Part shown: piece by piece, positions 1 to 6,704 of the stretch | How the letters are laid out: every line of letters starts with the position of its first letter | How positions within the stretch are numbered: the first letter of the stretch is position 1 | Assembly: GCA_020431945.1 (NCBI GenBank) | Contig: JAGQHH010000438.1 | Coordinates: forward strand, 1 to 9,337 | Reading direction: 5' to 3' | DNA: 9,337 nt | Source: Cyanobacteria bacterium HKST-UBA02 | Lineage (GTDB): Bacteria; Cyanobacteriota; Vampirovibrionia; Obscuribacterales; Obscuribacteraceae | Made by a program: the position numbers and the translations under genes | The notes under the pieces: generated by a model | Seen by the model: the letters and a program-made list of their open reading frames with translations, nothing else | The model's database searches: none | Told to the model about the DNA's origin: nothing

Positions 1-293
1 AGAGCCTGGCTCTGTCCCTGCATCTCTTCCCTGAGCTGGAGAAGGCGGAGTTTTTCGGCTTCCACTTGCTGGCGGATGGACTCTACTTGAAATTTGATTT
101 CGTCGGTGATGATTCCCTGGCTCTGCTTCTCGATGTCGGCAATAGCTCTTTTGCCTTTGAATTCGAGCTGTTGCAGTTCGGCGTCGATTTGCTGCAGGTT
201 TCTCTGGATCTCAGCGCTTACCTGCTCTTTGAAATTTTCCGTGACTATTGCTCTGACCGCAATTTGTCGGATGAGCTGAATAGACTCGACCAT
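1..293 (-). CDS. YlqD-family coiled-coil protein (partial, C-terminus off the window)
   Basis: The minus strand has an ATG at 293 with a GAGGA ribosome site 4 bases upstream (298-302). The frame stays open for 97 codons to the window edge. The visible protein begins MVESIQLIRQIAVRAIVTEN, followed by a long Gln/Glu/Lys-rich helix (about residues 20-97) with heptad-like spacing, including the short motif LQQIDAELQQLEFKGKRAI. This arrangement, a short beta-like head with an IVT motif and then a coiled coil, matches the YlqD family of Cyanobacteria and Firmicutes as I remember it. The function of that family is not established. The C-terminal part, which in homologues follows the coiled coil, lies outside the window. 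The gene is downstream of and co-oriented with the P5C dehydrogenase gene, 105 bases away, with no clear terminator between them, so read-through is possible. Family assignment is fairly sure and rests on recall of homologues. Confidence 0.72.
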   Translation of the reverse strand, partial: MVESIQLIRQIAVRAIVTENFKEQVSAEIQRNLQQIDAELQQLEFKGKRAIADIEKQSQGIITDEIKFQVESIRQQVEAEKLRLLQLREEMQGQSQA

Positions 294-398
294 CAAATCC
301 TCACTCTAAAGATTCGTATGTAGTGTAGCAGAATCATGGCCGGCAAAAGAGTCCAGCATTTTTTTGCGCCCTTGGCAACCATTCCGGTTTATCGTTGA

Positions 399-1952
399 TC
401 AGAAGCGCTCCGCCACCGATTTACCCTGGGTGAAAAGGAGCAGGTAGTCTCTGCCACCAGCTTTGGAGTCAGTTCCACTCATATTGAAGCCCCCGAAAGG
501 CTGCACTCCGACCAGCGCTCCGGTACATTTGCGATTGATGTAGAGGTTGCCCACATGGAAATCGCGCCGGGCTTGCTCGATTCTCTTGCGGCAGGTGGTG
601 TAAGCGGCTCCGGTGAGACCGAATTCGGTGTTATTGGCGATGGCGAGGGCATCTTCCCAGTCTCTTGCCTTGATGAAGGCGAGCACCGGACCGAAGATTT
701 CTTCCTGGGAAATTCTGGCCATCGGGTCGACGCCGTCGATAATCGTAGGCTCGATAAAGAAGCCGCCGTTTTTGTTTTTGATGGCGTTGCCGCCGCAAGC
801 CAGCTTGCCTTCTTTCTTGCCGATCTCGATATATTCGAGAATGCTCTGATAAGCGCTCTTCGAGCTCACCGGTCCCATATTGGTATCGCGCTCTTCCGGG
901 CTCGCTACCTTCAGGGCTCTGGTGCGCTCCACCACTTTTTTGAGGACTTCGTCATAGACGTCCTGGTGCACGATTGCGCGAGAGCAGGCGCTGCATTTCT
1001 GACCGCCGAAACCGAAAGCACTGGCGGTGATACCATCGGCAACGGCATCGAGATCGGTATCACGGTCTACGACGATGGAGTCCTTGCCGCCCATCTCGGC
1101 AATCACACGTTTGATCCAGAGCTGTCCGGGCTGAGTCTTCGCGGCCAGCTCGTTGATTCTGAGACCGACTTCCTTCGAGCCCGTGAAAGCAATGAAGCGT
1201 GTTTTGGAATGCTGGACGAGATAGTCGCCTACCGAGGCTCCGGGACCGGGAAGGAAATTCAAGACTCCGGCGGGCAGCCCGGTTTCTTCCATGAGCTTGC
1301 AGAACCAGTAGCCGATGGCCGGGGTTTCGCTGCTGGGCTTGAGAATTACCGTGTTGCCGGCGACTATGGATGCCGAGGTCATACCGACAAGAATGGCCAG
1401 GGGAAAATTCCAGGGCGGCACCACCAGACCGACACCCAGGGGGATATAGTAAAGCTCGTTCTCTTCTCCCGGATAGGAGGTCAGGGGTTGAGGCTGGCTC
1501 AGGCGCATCATTTCCCGGGCGTAGAATTCCAGGAAATCGATGGCCTCGGCCACGTCGGCGTCGGCTTCAGCCCAGTTCTTGCCGATCTCGAGGATCATGA
1601 GAGCGGCAAACTCATGGCGCCGGCGGCGCATGATCGCTGCTGCTTTCAGGAGATAGCGGGCCCGCTGTCCGGGCTCCACACGGCTCCAGGTCTCGAAGGC
1701 CGAGAGAGCGCTTTCCATGGCTAGATCCGCTTGCTCGACACTGGCCTGGGAGAAGCTTCCAATCACTTCGGAAGGGTTGGCAGGGTTGGTGGAATCTCTC
1801 TTGCTATCCGTTTCGATCTCGCTACCGTTGATGATCAGTCCGTGGCTCTTGCCGAGTTTTTTGCGCACGTTCTTAATGGCAGCCTGGATGAGATCTTGAT
1901 TCGTTTTTTCAGAAAAGTTAGTAAAAGGTTCGTTCTGAAACTCTGTGATCAT
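399..1952 (-). CDS. pruA: L-glutamate-gamma-semialdehyde (1-pyrroline-5-carboxylate) dehydrogenase
   Basis: This 517-aa enzyme oxidises glutamate-gamma-semialdehyde, in equilibrium with P5C, to glutamate using NAD(P)+. It is the second step of proline catabolism and also serves arginine/ornithine breakdown. It is a single-domain aldehyde dehydrogenase of the Bacillus RocA type. It has no proline dehydrogenase domain, unlike fused PutA. Visible motifs are FPLAI after the oxyanion Asn (N182 in PWN), general base E286 in AEMGGKD, nucleophile C320 in GGQKCSA, EEIFGPV near residues 417-423, and the RocA-type C-terminus QPFGGFNMSGTDSKAGG. The frame is open to 2018, but the start is placed at 1952. 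The protein then begins MITEFQNEPFTNF like RocA, an AGGGGAG ribosome site (1961-1967) sits 8 bases upstream, and the length matches the family (about 515 aa). No proline dehydrogenase gene is in view. The gene diverges from thyA. Confidence 0.93.
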   Translation of the reverse strand: MITEFQNEPFTNFSEKTNQDLIQAAIKNVRKKLGKSHGLIINGSEIETDSKRDSTNPANPSEVIGSFSQASVEQADLAMESALSAFETWSRVEPGQRARYLLKAAAIMRRRRHEFAALMILEIGKNWAEADADVAEAIDFLEFYAREMMRLSQPQPLTSYPGEENELYYIPLGVGLVVPPWNFPLAILVGMTSASIVAGNTVILKPSSETPAIGYWFCKLMEETGLPAGVLNFLPGPGASVGDYLVQHSKTRFIAFTGSKEVGLRINELAAKTQPGQLWIKRVIAEMGGKDSIVVDRDTDLDAVADGITASAFGFGGQKCSACSRAIVHQDVYDEVLKKVVERTRALKVASPEERDTNMGPVSSKSAYQSILEYIEIGKKEGKLACGGNAIKNKNGGFFIEPTIIDGVDPMARISQEEIFGPVLAFIKARDWEDALAIANNTEFGLTGAAYTTCRKRIEQARRDFHVGNLYINRKCTGALVGVQPFGGFNMSGTDSKAGGRDYLLLFTQGKSVAERF

Positions 1953-1960
1953 TGCGGTAA

Positions 1961-1967
1961 CTCCCCT
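1961..1967 (-). promoter_or_regulatory. Ribosome binding site deciding the P5CDH start
   Basis: The minus strand reads AGGGGAG, 8 bases before the ATG at 1952. It supports the internal ATG over the upstream ATG at 2018, which would add 22 residues unlike any RocA N-terminus. Confidence 0.75.
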
Positions 1968-1987
1968 GGCAATGGACGGTGCGACAA

Positions 1988-2018
1988 AGGATACCGTGAC
2001 TTTCGCCGCGCCGGTCAA
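1988..2018 (-). promoter_or_regulatory. Possible promoter of the P5CDH gene
   Basis: The minus strand has TTGACC (2018-2013) and TATCCT (1993-1988), separated by 19 bases. The -35 is a 5/6 match to the sigma-70 consensus and the -10 is 4/6, but the spacer is two bases longer than optimal. A start near 1981 would give a leader of about 30 bases containing the ribosome site. This is a consensus match only. Confidence 0.3.
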
Positions 2019-2040
2019 TTGCTTACTGTACCTTTATAAT
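2013..2040 (+). promoter_or_regulatory. Probable promoter of the thyA-folA operon
   Basis: A perfect TATAAT -10 box lies at 2035-2040. The -35 side is poor: GGTCAA at 2013-2018 has a 16-base spacing and matches weakly. Transcription would begin near 2047, after the ATG at 2042 that opens the longest frame, which independently supports the GTG at 2096 as the real thyA start. The region overlaps the candidate divergent promoter for the P5CDH gene, so the two could interfere or share a regulator. Confidence 0.5.
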
Positions 2041-2083
2041 CGTGATATCCTGTGATCGAATCGGCGACACGAAGCGGAGACCC

Positions 2084-2088
2084 GAGGG
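2084..2088 (+). promoter_or_regulatory. Ribosome binding site deciding the thyA GTG start
   Basis: GAGGG lies 7 bases before the GTG at 2096. The alternative ATG at 2042 has no comparable site. Confidence 0.65.
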
Positions 2089-2095
2089 ATATACA

Positions 2096-2914
2096 GTGAA
2101 GCAGTATCTCGACCTTGTTGAATACATACTCGAGCATGGCGAACCTCGTCAGGACAGGACCGGCACCGGGACCCTGTCGCTATTCGGATTGCAGGCCAAG
2201 TACGACCTCCGGGAAGGCTTTCCGTTACTGACCACCAAGAAAGTGAAATTCGACGGTGTCCTCAGGGAACTGCTCTGGTTCTTGCGAGGCTCAACCAATA
2301 TCAATGACGACCTCGCCGAGCACACACCGATCTGGAACGCCTGGGCCGGAGAAGACGGTGAGCTCGGTCCTATATATGGCTATCAGTGGCGCAAATGGCC
2401 CCGCTATTCTTATGACCCGGAGAAAGACGCCTATACCAGAGGTCATGTGGATCAGATAAGCGACCTTCTGGAGCGCATCAAGACCGACCCATTCTCTCGC
2501 CGCTTGATCATCTCGGCCTGGAACGTCTCGGACCTGCCGGAGATGGCTCTGCCTCCCTGTCATATGATGTTCCAGTTCTATGTCAGCCAGGATCGCAGGC
2601 TAGACCTGCAGCTTTACCAGCGTTCCGCCGACATGGCCCTGGGCGTGCCGTTCAATATAGCCAGCTATGCCCTGCTTCTGATGATGGTGGCCAGAGAGTG
2701 CGATCTGACCCCGGGGATTTTCACCCACACCTTCGGAGATGCTCATATATATATGGACCATATAGAGGGTCTGAAGAAGCAGCTCAGGCGGACTCCCACC
2801 ACCCTGCCCCGGGTGGAGATTGCCGACAAGCCCATGCTCGAGCTCGGCTATGAAGATTTCCAGTTGCTCGACTACAGCCCCCAGGGCTTTATCAAGTTTC
2901 CAGTCTCGGTCTGA
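2096..2914 (+). CDS. thyA: Thymidylate synthase
   Basis: ThyA (272 aa) methylates dUMP to dTMP in the cytoplasm with 5,10-methylene-tetrahydrofolate, releasing dihydrofolate. Signature blocks are in order: DRTGTGTLS (residues 20-28), the FPLLTTKKV loop (42-50), [11 protein letters not shown] (58-68), GPIYGYQWR (91-99), the dUMP-phosphate RR at 135-136, nucleophile C155 in [26 protein letters not shown] (175-192) and GDAHIYMDH (214-222). The start is GTG at 2096. Upstream codons to 2042 give residues foreign to ThyA and precede the likely transcription start, and GAGGG at 2084-2088 is correctly placed for the GTG. It is the first gene of a tight plus-strand operon; folA, 3 bases downstream, regenerates tetrahydrofolate from its product. 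Length is normal for the short ThyA class (about 264 aa). Confidence 0.97.
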   Translation: MKQYLDLVEYILEHGEPRQDRTGTGTLSLFGLQAKYDLREGFPLLTTKKVKFDGVLRELLWFLRGSTNINDDLAEHTPIWNAWAGEDGELGPIYGYQWRKWPRYSYDPEKDAYTRGHVDQISDLLERIKTDPFSRRLIISAWNVSDLPEMALPPCHMMFQFYVSQDRRLDLQLYQRSADMALGVPFNIASYALLLMMVARECDLTPGIFTHTFGDAHIYMDHIEGLKKQLRRTPTTLPRVEIADKPMLELGYEDFQLLDYSPQGFIKFPVSV

Positions 2915-2917
2915 CCT

Positions 2918-3460
2918 ATGCGGGACCGTTTCGATCTGGTGGTGGCAACGGATCTCAATTCCGGGATCGGCAAGAATCAGGCTATTCCCTGGCGCCTCAA
3001 AGGGGACTTGAAATATTTCAAGGATCTCACCAGCCATACCGAGGAAGAGGGCAAGAAAAATGCCTGTATCATGGGCCGGGCCACCTGGGAATCCATTCCG
3101 GCTCAGTTCAGACCGCTTCCGGACCGATATAACCTTGTGCTCACCAGCAATCCTGACTATCCTCTTCCCGAAGGAGTCTTTCGTGCTGCTTCTCTTGATG
3201 AGGCCCTGGACTTTCTCGGTCAGGGACCGGTGGATCGAGTCTTCATCATCGGCGGCTCCCGGGTTTATCAGGAGGCTTTTTCCCATGACCGGATGGGTCT
3301 TATTTATCTGACCGAGGTGCGGGCACGTTTCGAATGCGACCGATTCTTCCCTGAATTCAAGGACTTTTTCACCCTGATCTCCTGCTCCGAGCTTCAAAGC
3401 GAGGGTGGTATCGAGTATTGCTTCAAAGTGTACAGACCGAACTTTTTTGACGAGCTCTAG
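2918..3460 (+). CDS. folA: Dihydrofolate reductase
   Basis: DHFR (180 aa) reduces dihydrofolate to tetrahydrofolate with NADPH in the cytoplasm and is the obligate partner of ThyA. Visible family features are the N-terminal strand with IG (17-18) and PW (24-25) of the Met20-like loop, active-site acid D30 in GDLKYFK, the NADPH-binding block MGRATWESI (52-60), NLVLTSN (72-78), the second glycine motif IIGGSRVY (110-117) and YLTEV (130-134). The length is slightly above the usual 160 aa, with a small insert near residues 40-48 (EEEGKK). The ATG lies 3 bases after the thyA stop, and no clear Shine-Dalgarno precedes it, so translation is probably coupled to thyA. The thyA-folA order is widespread. 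Confidence 0.95.
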   Translation: MRDRFDLVVATDLNSGIGKNQAIPWRLKGDLKYFKDLTSHTEEEGKKNACIMGRATWESIPAQFRPLPDRYNLVLTSNPDYPLPEGVFRAASLDEALDFLGQGPVDRVFIIGGSRVYQEAFSHDRMGLIYLTEVRARFECDRFFPEFKDFFTLISCSELQSEGGIEYCFKVYRPNFFDEL

Positions 3461-3490
3461 TACCATTTATATTACAGGTGGTGATTTTCG

Positions 3491-3883
3491 ATGCTCCAGC
3501 GTCTTCCGGTTCTGTCTCTATCCCTGATTTTGTCTCTTTCCGCACTTGCTTGCGGAGCGCCGGGCAGCGCTTCGGAGACCGGGGACGTCGATAAAGGGAA
3601 AGTGGTCTTCGAGCAGCATATGTGTGTCGAATGTCACAAGGGTGGAGGCAATTCGGTGAAGCCGAGCCGTCCTGTCAAGGGAAAAGCCTTCAAAGAGCGC
3701 TACCCCCTGGACGCCGATCTGGAGAAATTGATCCGCAGCGGCGTACCGAACTCGAGTATGCCCAGTTTCGGCAAAGACGTCATCGATGAGCAGGAGATGA
3801 AAGACCTGCTTGCTTATCTGAGAAGCCTCACTCCCGAGAGCAATAAGAAGAACGCGAAGAAGAGCACCCGCAAAGAAAAATAG
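3491..3883 (+). CDS. Exported small c-type cytochrome (class I, single heme)
   Basis: This 130-aa protein has a hydrophobic N-terminal signal (about residues 1-20, SLSLILSLSALA). It may end in a lipobox-like ALAC (C21), but the -3 residue is Ala rather than Leu, so lipoprotein versus ordinary signal peptidase cleavage is open. The heme attachment motif is CVECH (45-49). The likely sixth ligand is M90 in SSMPSFG, followed by a C-terminal helix with DLLAYLRSL (105-113). This is the layout of class I monoheme cytochromes of the cytochrome c / cbb3-subunit type. A Lys-rich tail (115-130) ends the protein. An AGGTGGTG site (3476-3483) sits 7 bases before the ATG. The role is probably electron transfer outside the cytoplasmic membrane; the partner is unknown. 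It lies between folA (30 bases upstream) and aat (6 bases downstream), an unusual place for an electron carrier. Confidence 0.88.
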   Translation: MLQRLPVLSLSLILSLSALACGAPGSASETGDVDKGKVVFEQHMCVECHKGGGNSVKPSRPVKGKAFKERYPLDADLEKLIRSGVPNSSMPSFGKDVIDEQEMKDLLAYLRSLTPESNKKNAKKSTRKEK

Positions 3884-3889
3884 CCCCGA

Positions 3890-4483
3890 ATGATGAAGCA
3901 ACAGTTTACTGCTGAGCTGGTGCTGGCTGCTTACAGCCAGGCTATCTTTCCCATGGGTCACGACGACGGATCGATCAGGTGGTATTCTCCCGACCCTCGA
4001 TGTATTTTCGATCTCGATGACTTCCACGTACCCCGACGCCTGGCACGCACCCGCAGGCAGGGCAAGTTTCGCATGACCGTCAACGAAGCTTTCGGCGAGG
4101 TGATCCGTGCCTGCGCCGAACGCGATTCCACCTGGATAACCGAAGACATTATTCGGGTCTATGAAGAGTTGCACGAGCTGGGCTTCGCTCATTCGGTAGA
4201 AGCATATTATCGAGGCGAGCTCGCCGGTGGTCTCTATGGTGTCAGTCTGGGAGGGGCATTCATGGGGGAATCAATGTTCCACAATGTCACGGACGCCTCC
4301 AAGATCTCGCTGGTCTATCTGGTGGAGCGGATGAAAGAGCGGGGTTTTATTCTTCTCGATACCCAGTATATGACCGAACATCTTTCTACCTTCAACGCCA
4401 GGTATATCTCGAAGAAGGATTATCAAGGCAGGCTCGAGAAAGCGCTGCAGATGAGCTGCCGCTTCGATGATCGCCGATCATAG
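3890..4483 (+). CDS. aat: Leucyl/phenylalanyl-tRNA--protein transferase
   Basis: Aat (197 aa) transfers Leu or Phe from aminoacyl-tRNA to proteins with N-terminal Arg or Lys, marking them for ClpS/ClpAP degradation (bacterial N-degron pathway). Conserved blocks are IFPM (19-22), WYSPDPR (31-37), W82 in STWITE, HSVE (101-104), GGLYGVSLGGAFMGESMFH (113-131), D157 and Q159 in LLDTQY, and HLSTFNA (164-170). The protein is shorter than the E. coli enzyme (about 234 aa) but has the complete catalytic domain. Two adjacent ATG codons (3890 and 3893) could start it. There is no clear Shine-Dalgarno, and the preceding stop is only 6 bases away, so coupling to the cytochrome gene is likely. It is the last gene of the operon, converging on the cyclophilin gene 26 bases away. 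Confidence 0.94.
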   Translation: MMKQQFTAELVLAAYSQAIFPMGHDDGSIRWYSPDPRCIFDLDDFHVPRRLARTRRQGKFRMTVNEAFGEVIRACAERDSTWITEDIIRVYEELHELGFAHSVEAYYRGELAGGLYGVSLGGAFMGESMFHNVTDASKISLVYLVERMKERGFILLDTQYMTEHLSTFNARYISKKDYQGRLEKALQMSCRFDDRRS

Positions 4484-4509
4484 TATCTGATACCGTGTAT
4501 GGTGCAGGA

Positions 4510-5148
4510 TCAGAAGCCGCTGTCGGGTACGTCTGTCGTCGGCTCGTACTCCGGAGTCGGTCCGCCTCGCGGCCTCGTCTGCGCAGGCGGTGAGGCGTTG
4601 CCCTGATTGTTCTGGCTCTGGGAGTCGATGATTCTCGCCGAGACGATCCGGTCTCCTCGTTGCATATTCCTGACTGCATTCAGTCCCTGGACCACCTGTC
4701 CGAAGATTGCGTATCGTCCGTCGAGAAATTTTGTCGATTGCTTGGTTATATAGAATTGACAACTGGCGGAGTTCGGATTGTTCTTTCTCGCCATTGCCAC
4801 GACCCCGGCACAGCTGTGGGAGAGCCGCCGGTTGATCTCGAGCGGAACATAACGGACCTGGCCGGTATTCGGATCGACGAAGTCGCCGGTGCCGTTGCCG
4901 TTGGGATCGCCGCCTTGAATACACCAGGTTTCGATGCGATGAAAGATCTTGCCGTCGTAGAAGCCTCGCGACACCAGGTCGAGAAAGTTGGAAGCCGTTC
5001 TGGGAACAGCTCCGTAGAAGATGCGGATATAGATATTCCCCTTGGTGGTCTGCAACTCCACCACCGGATCTTTCTGCTGAGCAGCGGCCGGCAGAACGAA
5101 GAACAGTGATATCGCCAGGGCTATGAAGAATCGATGAGCTCTATTCAA
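4510..5148 (-). CDS. Exported cyclophilin-type peptidyl-prolyl cis-trans isomerase
   Basis: This 212-aa protein has an N-terminal signal peptide (basic MNRAHR, hydrophobic 7-20, likely cleavage after AAA at 23), so it should act in the periplasm or outside. The cyclophilin domain spans about 28-175: catalytic R71 in FHRIE, QGGDPNGNGTG (78-88), MARKNNPNSAS (119-129), QFYI (131-134) and FLDGRYAIFGQV (141-152). The loop after R71 (ETWCIQGGD) is one residue shorter than in typical cyclophilins. C76, C113 and C130 are all in the exported domain. The tail (176-212) is low-complexity Gln/Pro/Gly-rich. The start is TTG: an in-frame stop lies just upstream, no ATG or GTG occurs before the signal sequence, and the Shine-Dalgarno is weak. 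It presumably assists folding of secreted proteins; isomerase activity is inferred from family. Confidence 0.9.
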   Translation of the reverse strand: MNRAHRFFIALAISLFFVLPAAAQQKDPVVELQTTKGNIYIRIFYGAVPRTASNFLDLVSRGFYDGKIFHRIETWCIQGGDPNGNGTGDFVDPNTGQVRYVPLEINRRLSHSCAGVVAMARKNNPNSASCQFYITKQSTKFLDGRYAIFGQVVQGLNAVRNMQRGDRIVSARIIDSQSQNNQGNASPPAQTRPRGGPTPEYEPTTDVPDSGF

Positions 5149-5178
5149 TTTTTATCGTCCGATAACGATTCTATTTCC

Positions 5179-5207
5179 TTGTGCCCAATTTGCCCCATTC
5201 TTATACA
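5179..5207 (+). promoter_or_regulatory. Candidate promoter of the deaminase-like gene
   Basis: TTGTGC (5179-5184) and TATACA (5202-5207) are separated by exactly 17 bases in the 132-base divergent gap between the cyclophilin and deaminase-like genes. Transcription would begin near 5214, about 67 bases before the ATG. This is a consensus match only. Confidence 0.4.
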
Positions 5208-5280
5208 ATTTGACCGCTCCACGTTCCAAAAGCTATTCGACCGGGAAAAACATCTGTGGAGTCAATATGGGAATGGATTA

Positions 5281-6276
5281 ATGGCCCTTTATGCTGATTT
5301 GCACAGGCATCTGGGTGGAGCGCTTCATCCGCGGATTATCTACAAGTTTCTCCAGCGACACGACCACTCGGTACTGAATTTCTTTCCGGACTATGATGGC
5401 TTCTATCACTGGTTTACCCGACCCTGCCGGACCCTCGAAGAGTTCGTGAAGATCCACTCTCTGGTGGAGGAGCTCCAGAGTCTCGAGCATCTTCCCTATT
5501 TCTGCTTGCGTTTGTGTCGGGGAGCCTACACCTTCGAGAACCTCCAGTATCTGGAGTTGAGATATAACCCTTATTTCAGGACCGACCCCAAGCTCACCGA
5601 AAAGAAGCGAATCGGTCAGATGAATGAGATCGTCGAGGTGATTACCTCCAATGTCAGACCGGCGGATTATCCTATCGTCGTGAAACAGATCCTCTGTCTC
5701 GATCGTCGGCTTCCCAGGCATATCAACGAGGCGATTCTGGATGTGGCGCAGGAGAATCTCGGTCCGGTGGTGGGGATCGATCTCGCCGGACCGGAGATCA
5801 ATCCGCAGATGTGGGAAGAGTGGGTATCGCTTCTGGGCAAAGCTCGCTCCACCGGTCTGAAGACCACATGCCACCTGGGAGAGACCAGTGCCGAAAATGT
5901 TTTCAGCGAGTATTTCCATGTTCTCGACAGGATCGGTCATGGAATTCACATTCCGCTGGTGAAACCCGAGATGCTCAAAGAGCTCTCCAAAAAACAGATC
6001 ACTCTGGAAGTCTGCCCTACCAGCTATCGGCAGACAGGAGTCTTGAAGGACTTCGCGGATCTTCGCGTAGTCTTCGAGCGCTGCAAGGAAGCCGGCGTAG
6101 CCATAGCAGTTTGCACGGACAACCCTGGAAGGAATCCGGCACCCTGCACATTGCCGGGCGAGTACGAGCGACTGATCGACCATGATGTAATCGACTTCCA
6201 TGAGCTCCAGCACATTCAGCAAGAAGCCTTCCGTTCCGCGTTCGGTTTTGTACGCGGTGCTCGGGTAATGGACTAG
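5281..6276 (+). CDS. Adenosine deaminase-superfamily amidohydrolase (substrate uncertain)
   Basis: This 331-aa TIM-barrel metal hydrolase belongs to the adenosine/AMP deaminase family. The zinc ligands and catalytic residues are present: H8 and H10 in DLHRHLGGA, the VGIDLAG strand (164-170), H198 and E201 in CHLGET, H220 in RIGHG, LEVCPTS (242-248) and D280 in CTDNP. Two contacts differ from classical adenosine deaminase: the Asp/Glu after HxHL (mouse D19, which binds the ribose 5'-OH) is Gly, and the second Asp of TDDP (mouse D296, which contacts purine N7) is N281. It may act on a different purine or another aminated substrate. The frame is open from 5134, but that extension overlaps the opposite gene's start, looks non-conserved and would precede the likely promoter. 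The ATG at 5281 puts the zinc motif at residue 8, as in the family, and is preceded by a modest GGGA at 5269. Confidence 0.87.
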   Translation: MALYADLHRHLGGALHPRIIYKFLQRHDHSVLNFFPDYDGFYHWFTRPCRTLEEFVKIHSLVEELQSLEHLPYFCLRLCRGAYTFENLQYLELRYNPYFRTDPKLTEKKRIGQMNEIVEVITSNVRPADYPIVVKQILCLDRRLPRHINEAILDVAQENLGPVVGIDLAGPEINPQMWEEWVSLLGKARSTGLKTTCHLGETSAENVFSEYFHVLDRIGHGIHIPLVKPEMLKELSKKQITLEVCPTSYRQTGVLKDFADLRVVFERCKEAGVAIAVCTDNPGRNPAPCTLPGEYERLIDHDVIDFHELQHIQQEAFRSAFGFVRGARVMD

Positions 6277-6364
6277 ATTGTTCACTTTTCAAAACAATCC
6301 GCAATGTTGAGAGACCATCGCTGAGGATGGTCGAACGGATCTCTCGTACTGCTCGCTATTGCGG
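6276..6364 (+). other. Structured 3' region: adjacent hairpin and nested stems after the deaminase-like gene
   Basis: Four inverted repeats lie directly after the stop codon. GATTGTT (6276-6282) pairs with AACAATC (6293-6299). CCGCAAT (6299-6305) pairs with ATTGCGG (6358-6364). Inside that, GAGAG (6309-6313) pairs with CTCTC (6341-6345), and ACCATC (6314-6319) pairs with GATGGT (6326-6331) around a 6-base loop. There is no strong T-tract after it, so it is not a standard terminator by itself. It may be a 3'-UTR structure or part of a small RNA; I do not recognise a known family. Confidence 0.45.
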
Positions 6365-6465
6365 TGTGTCCTTTTGAGACTGGCTGTTCATCAGGGTTTT
6401 GTTCGATCGATCAGGCGGCTCTGGTATCACGATGATCGAAAATGGACAGGCATCGTATTTAGTTT

Positions 6466-6511
6466 GGGCACCAAAATCGAAAATGCGATATATCCTTTTG
6501 GTCCTTTTTTT
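6466..6511 (+). terminator. Possible weak intrinsic terminator
   Basis: ACCAAAA (6470-6476) pairs with TTTTGGT (6496-6502), with extra pairing possible inside (TCG with CGA) and outside (G6468 with C6504 across a mismatch). Seven Ts follow at once (6505-6511). The stem is A+T-rich, so efficiency is doubtful, but position and orientation fit the end of a transcript covering the deaminase-like gene or a separate small RNA. Confidence 0.4.
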
Positions 6512-6631
6512 ATCCATATATTGCATTTTTTTGAATTTGAAGTTAACCTATCAGCTGTGGTGTGATTAAAGAGCTCAATAGAAAGGCTCTGAACAAAAAA
6601 AATGGTGGCATAGGAAAAAGCACGCTTTATT

Positions 6632-6671
6632 CGGTCAATCCTCGTTGTACCGTTGTTCTAGAGATTGACCG
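6632..6671 (+). repeat. 9-base inverted repeat in the H1-like gene leader
   Basis: CGGTCAATC (6632-6640) and GATTGACCG (6663-6671) are perfect inverted copies with a 22-base spacer, ending 21 bases before the GGAGG ribosome site. They could form an RNA hairpin or a DNA-binding dyad. A third copy of GGTCAATC lies after the gene at 7556-7563. Confidence 0.5.
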
Positions 6672-6692
6672 TTCCATGCTGCCGTCTACTCG

Positions 6693-6697
6693 GGAGG
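6693..6697 (+). promoter_or_regulatory. Strong ribosome binding site of the H1-like gene
   Basis: GGAGG sits in a purine-rich stretch (6692-6705), 7 bases before the ATG. It predicts efficient translation. Confidence 0.8.
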
Positions 6698-6704
6698 AGA
6701 GAAA

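Larger units (their letters stand above)
6277..6704. other. Gene-free stretch (428 bases) with RNA-like structure
   Basis: No credible protein gene is seen: the only plus-strand frame of note (6359-6565) starts at TTG, has no ribosome site and reads through AT-rich sequence. The stretch holds the stem set after the deaminase-like gene, an A+T-rich part (about 6470-6560) with two T7 tracts, a terminator-like hairpin, and a 9-base inverted repeat before the H1-like gene. The promoter of the H1-like gene must be here or upstream, but I could not single out a convincing one. Confidence 0.6.

Noticed and set aside
555..1724. Long plus-strand open frame (389 codons) inside the P5CDH gene
   Set aside because: It lies entirely antisense to a clearly conserved enzyme, has no recognisable domain, and its openness follows from the codon composition of the real gene.
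2600..3466. Long minus-strand open frame (288 codons) across thyA and folA
   Set aside because: It is antisense to two conserved genes, resembles no family, and crosses the boundary between them.
4484..4509. Shared terminator between the converging aat and cyclophilin genes
   Set aside because: The 26-base gap holds only 3-4 base inverted matches and no T-tract on either strand.
5278..6285. Minus-strand open frame (335 codons) opposite the deaminase-like gene
   Set aside because: It is a mirror of the conserved amidohydrolase coding sequence, with no ribosome site or domain.
6359..6565. 68-codon frame in the long intergenic region
   Set aside because: It starts at TTG inside a predicted stem, has no ribosome site, and runs through A+T-rich sequence with T7 tracts.
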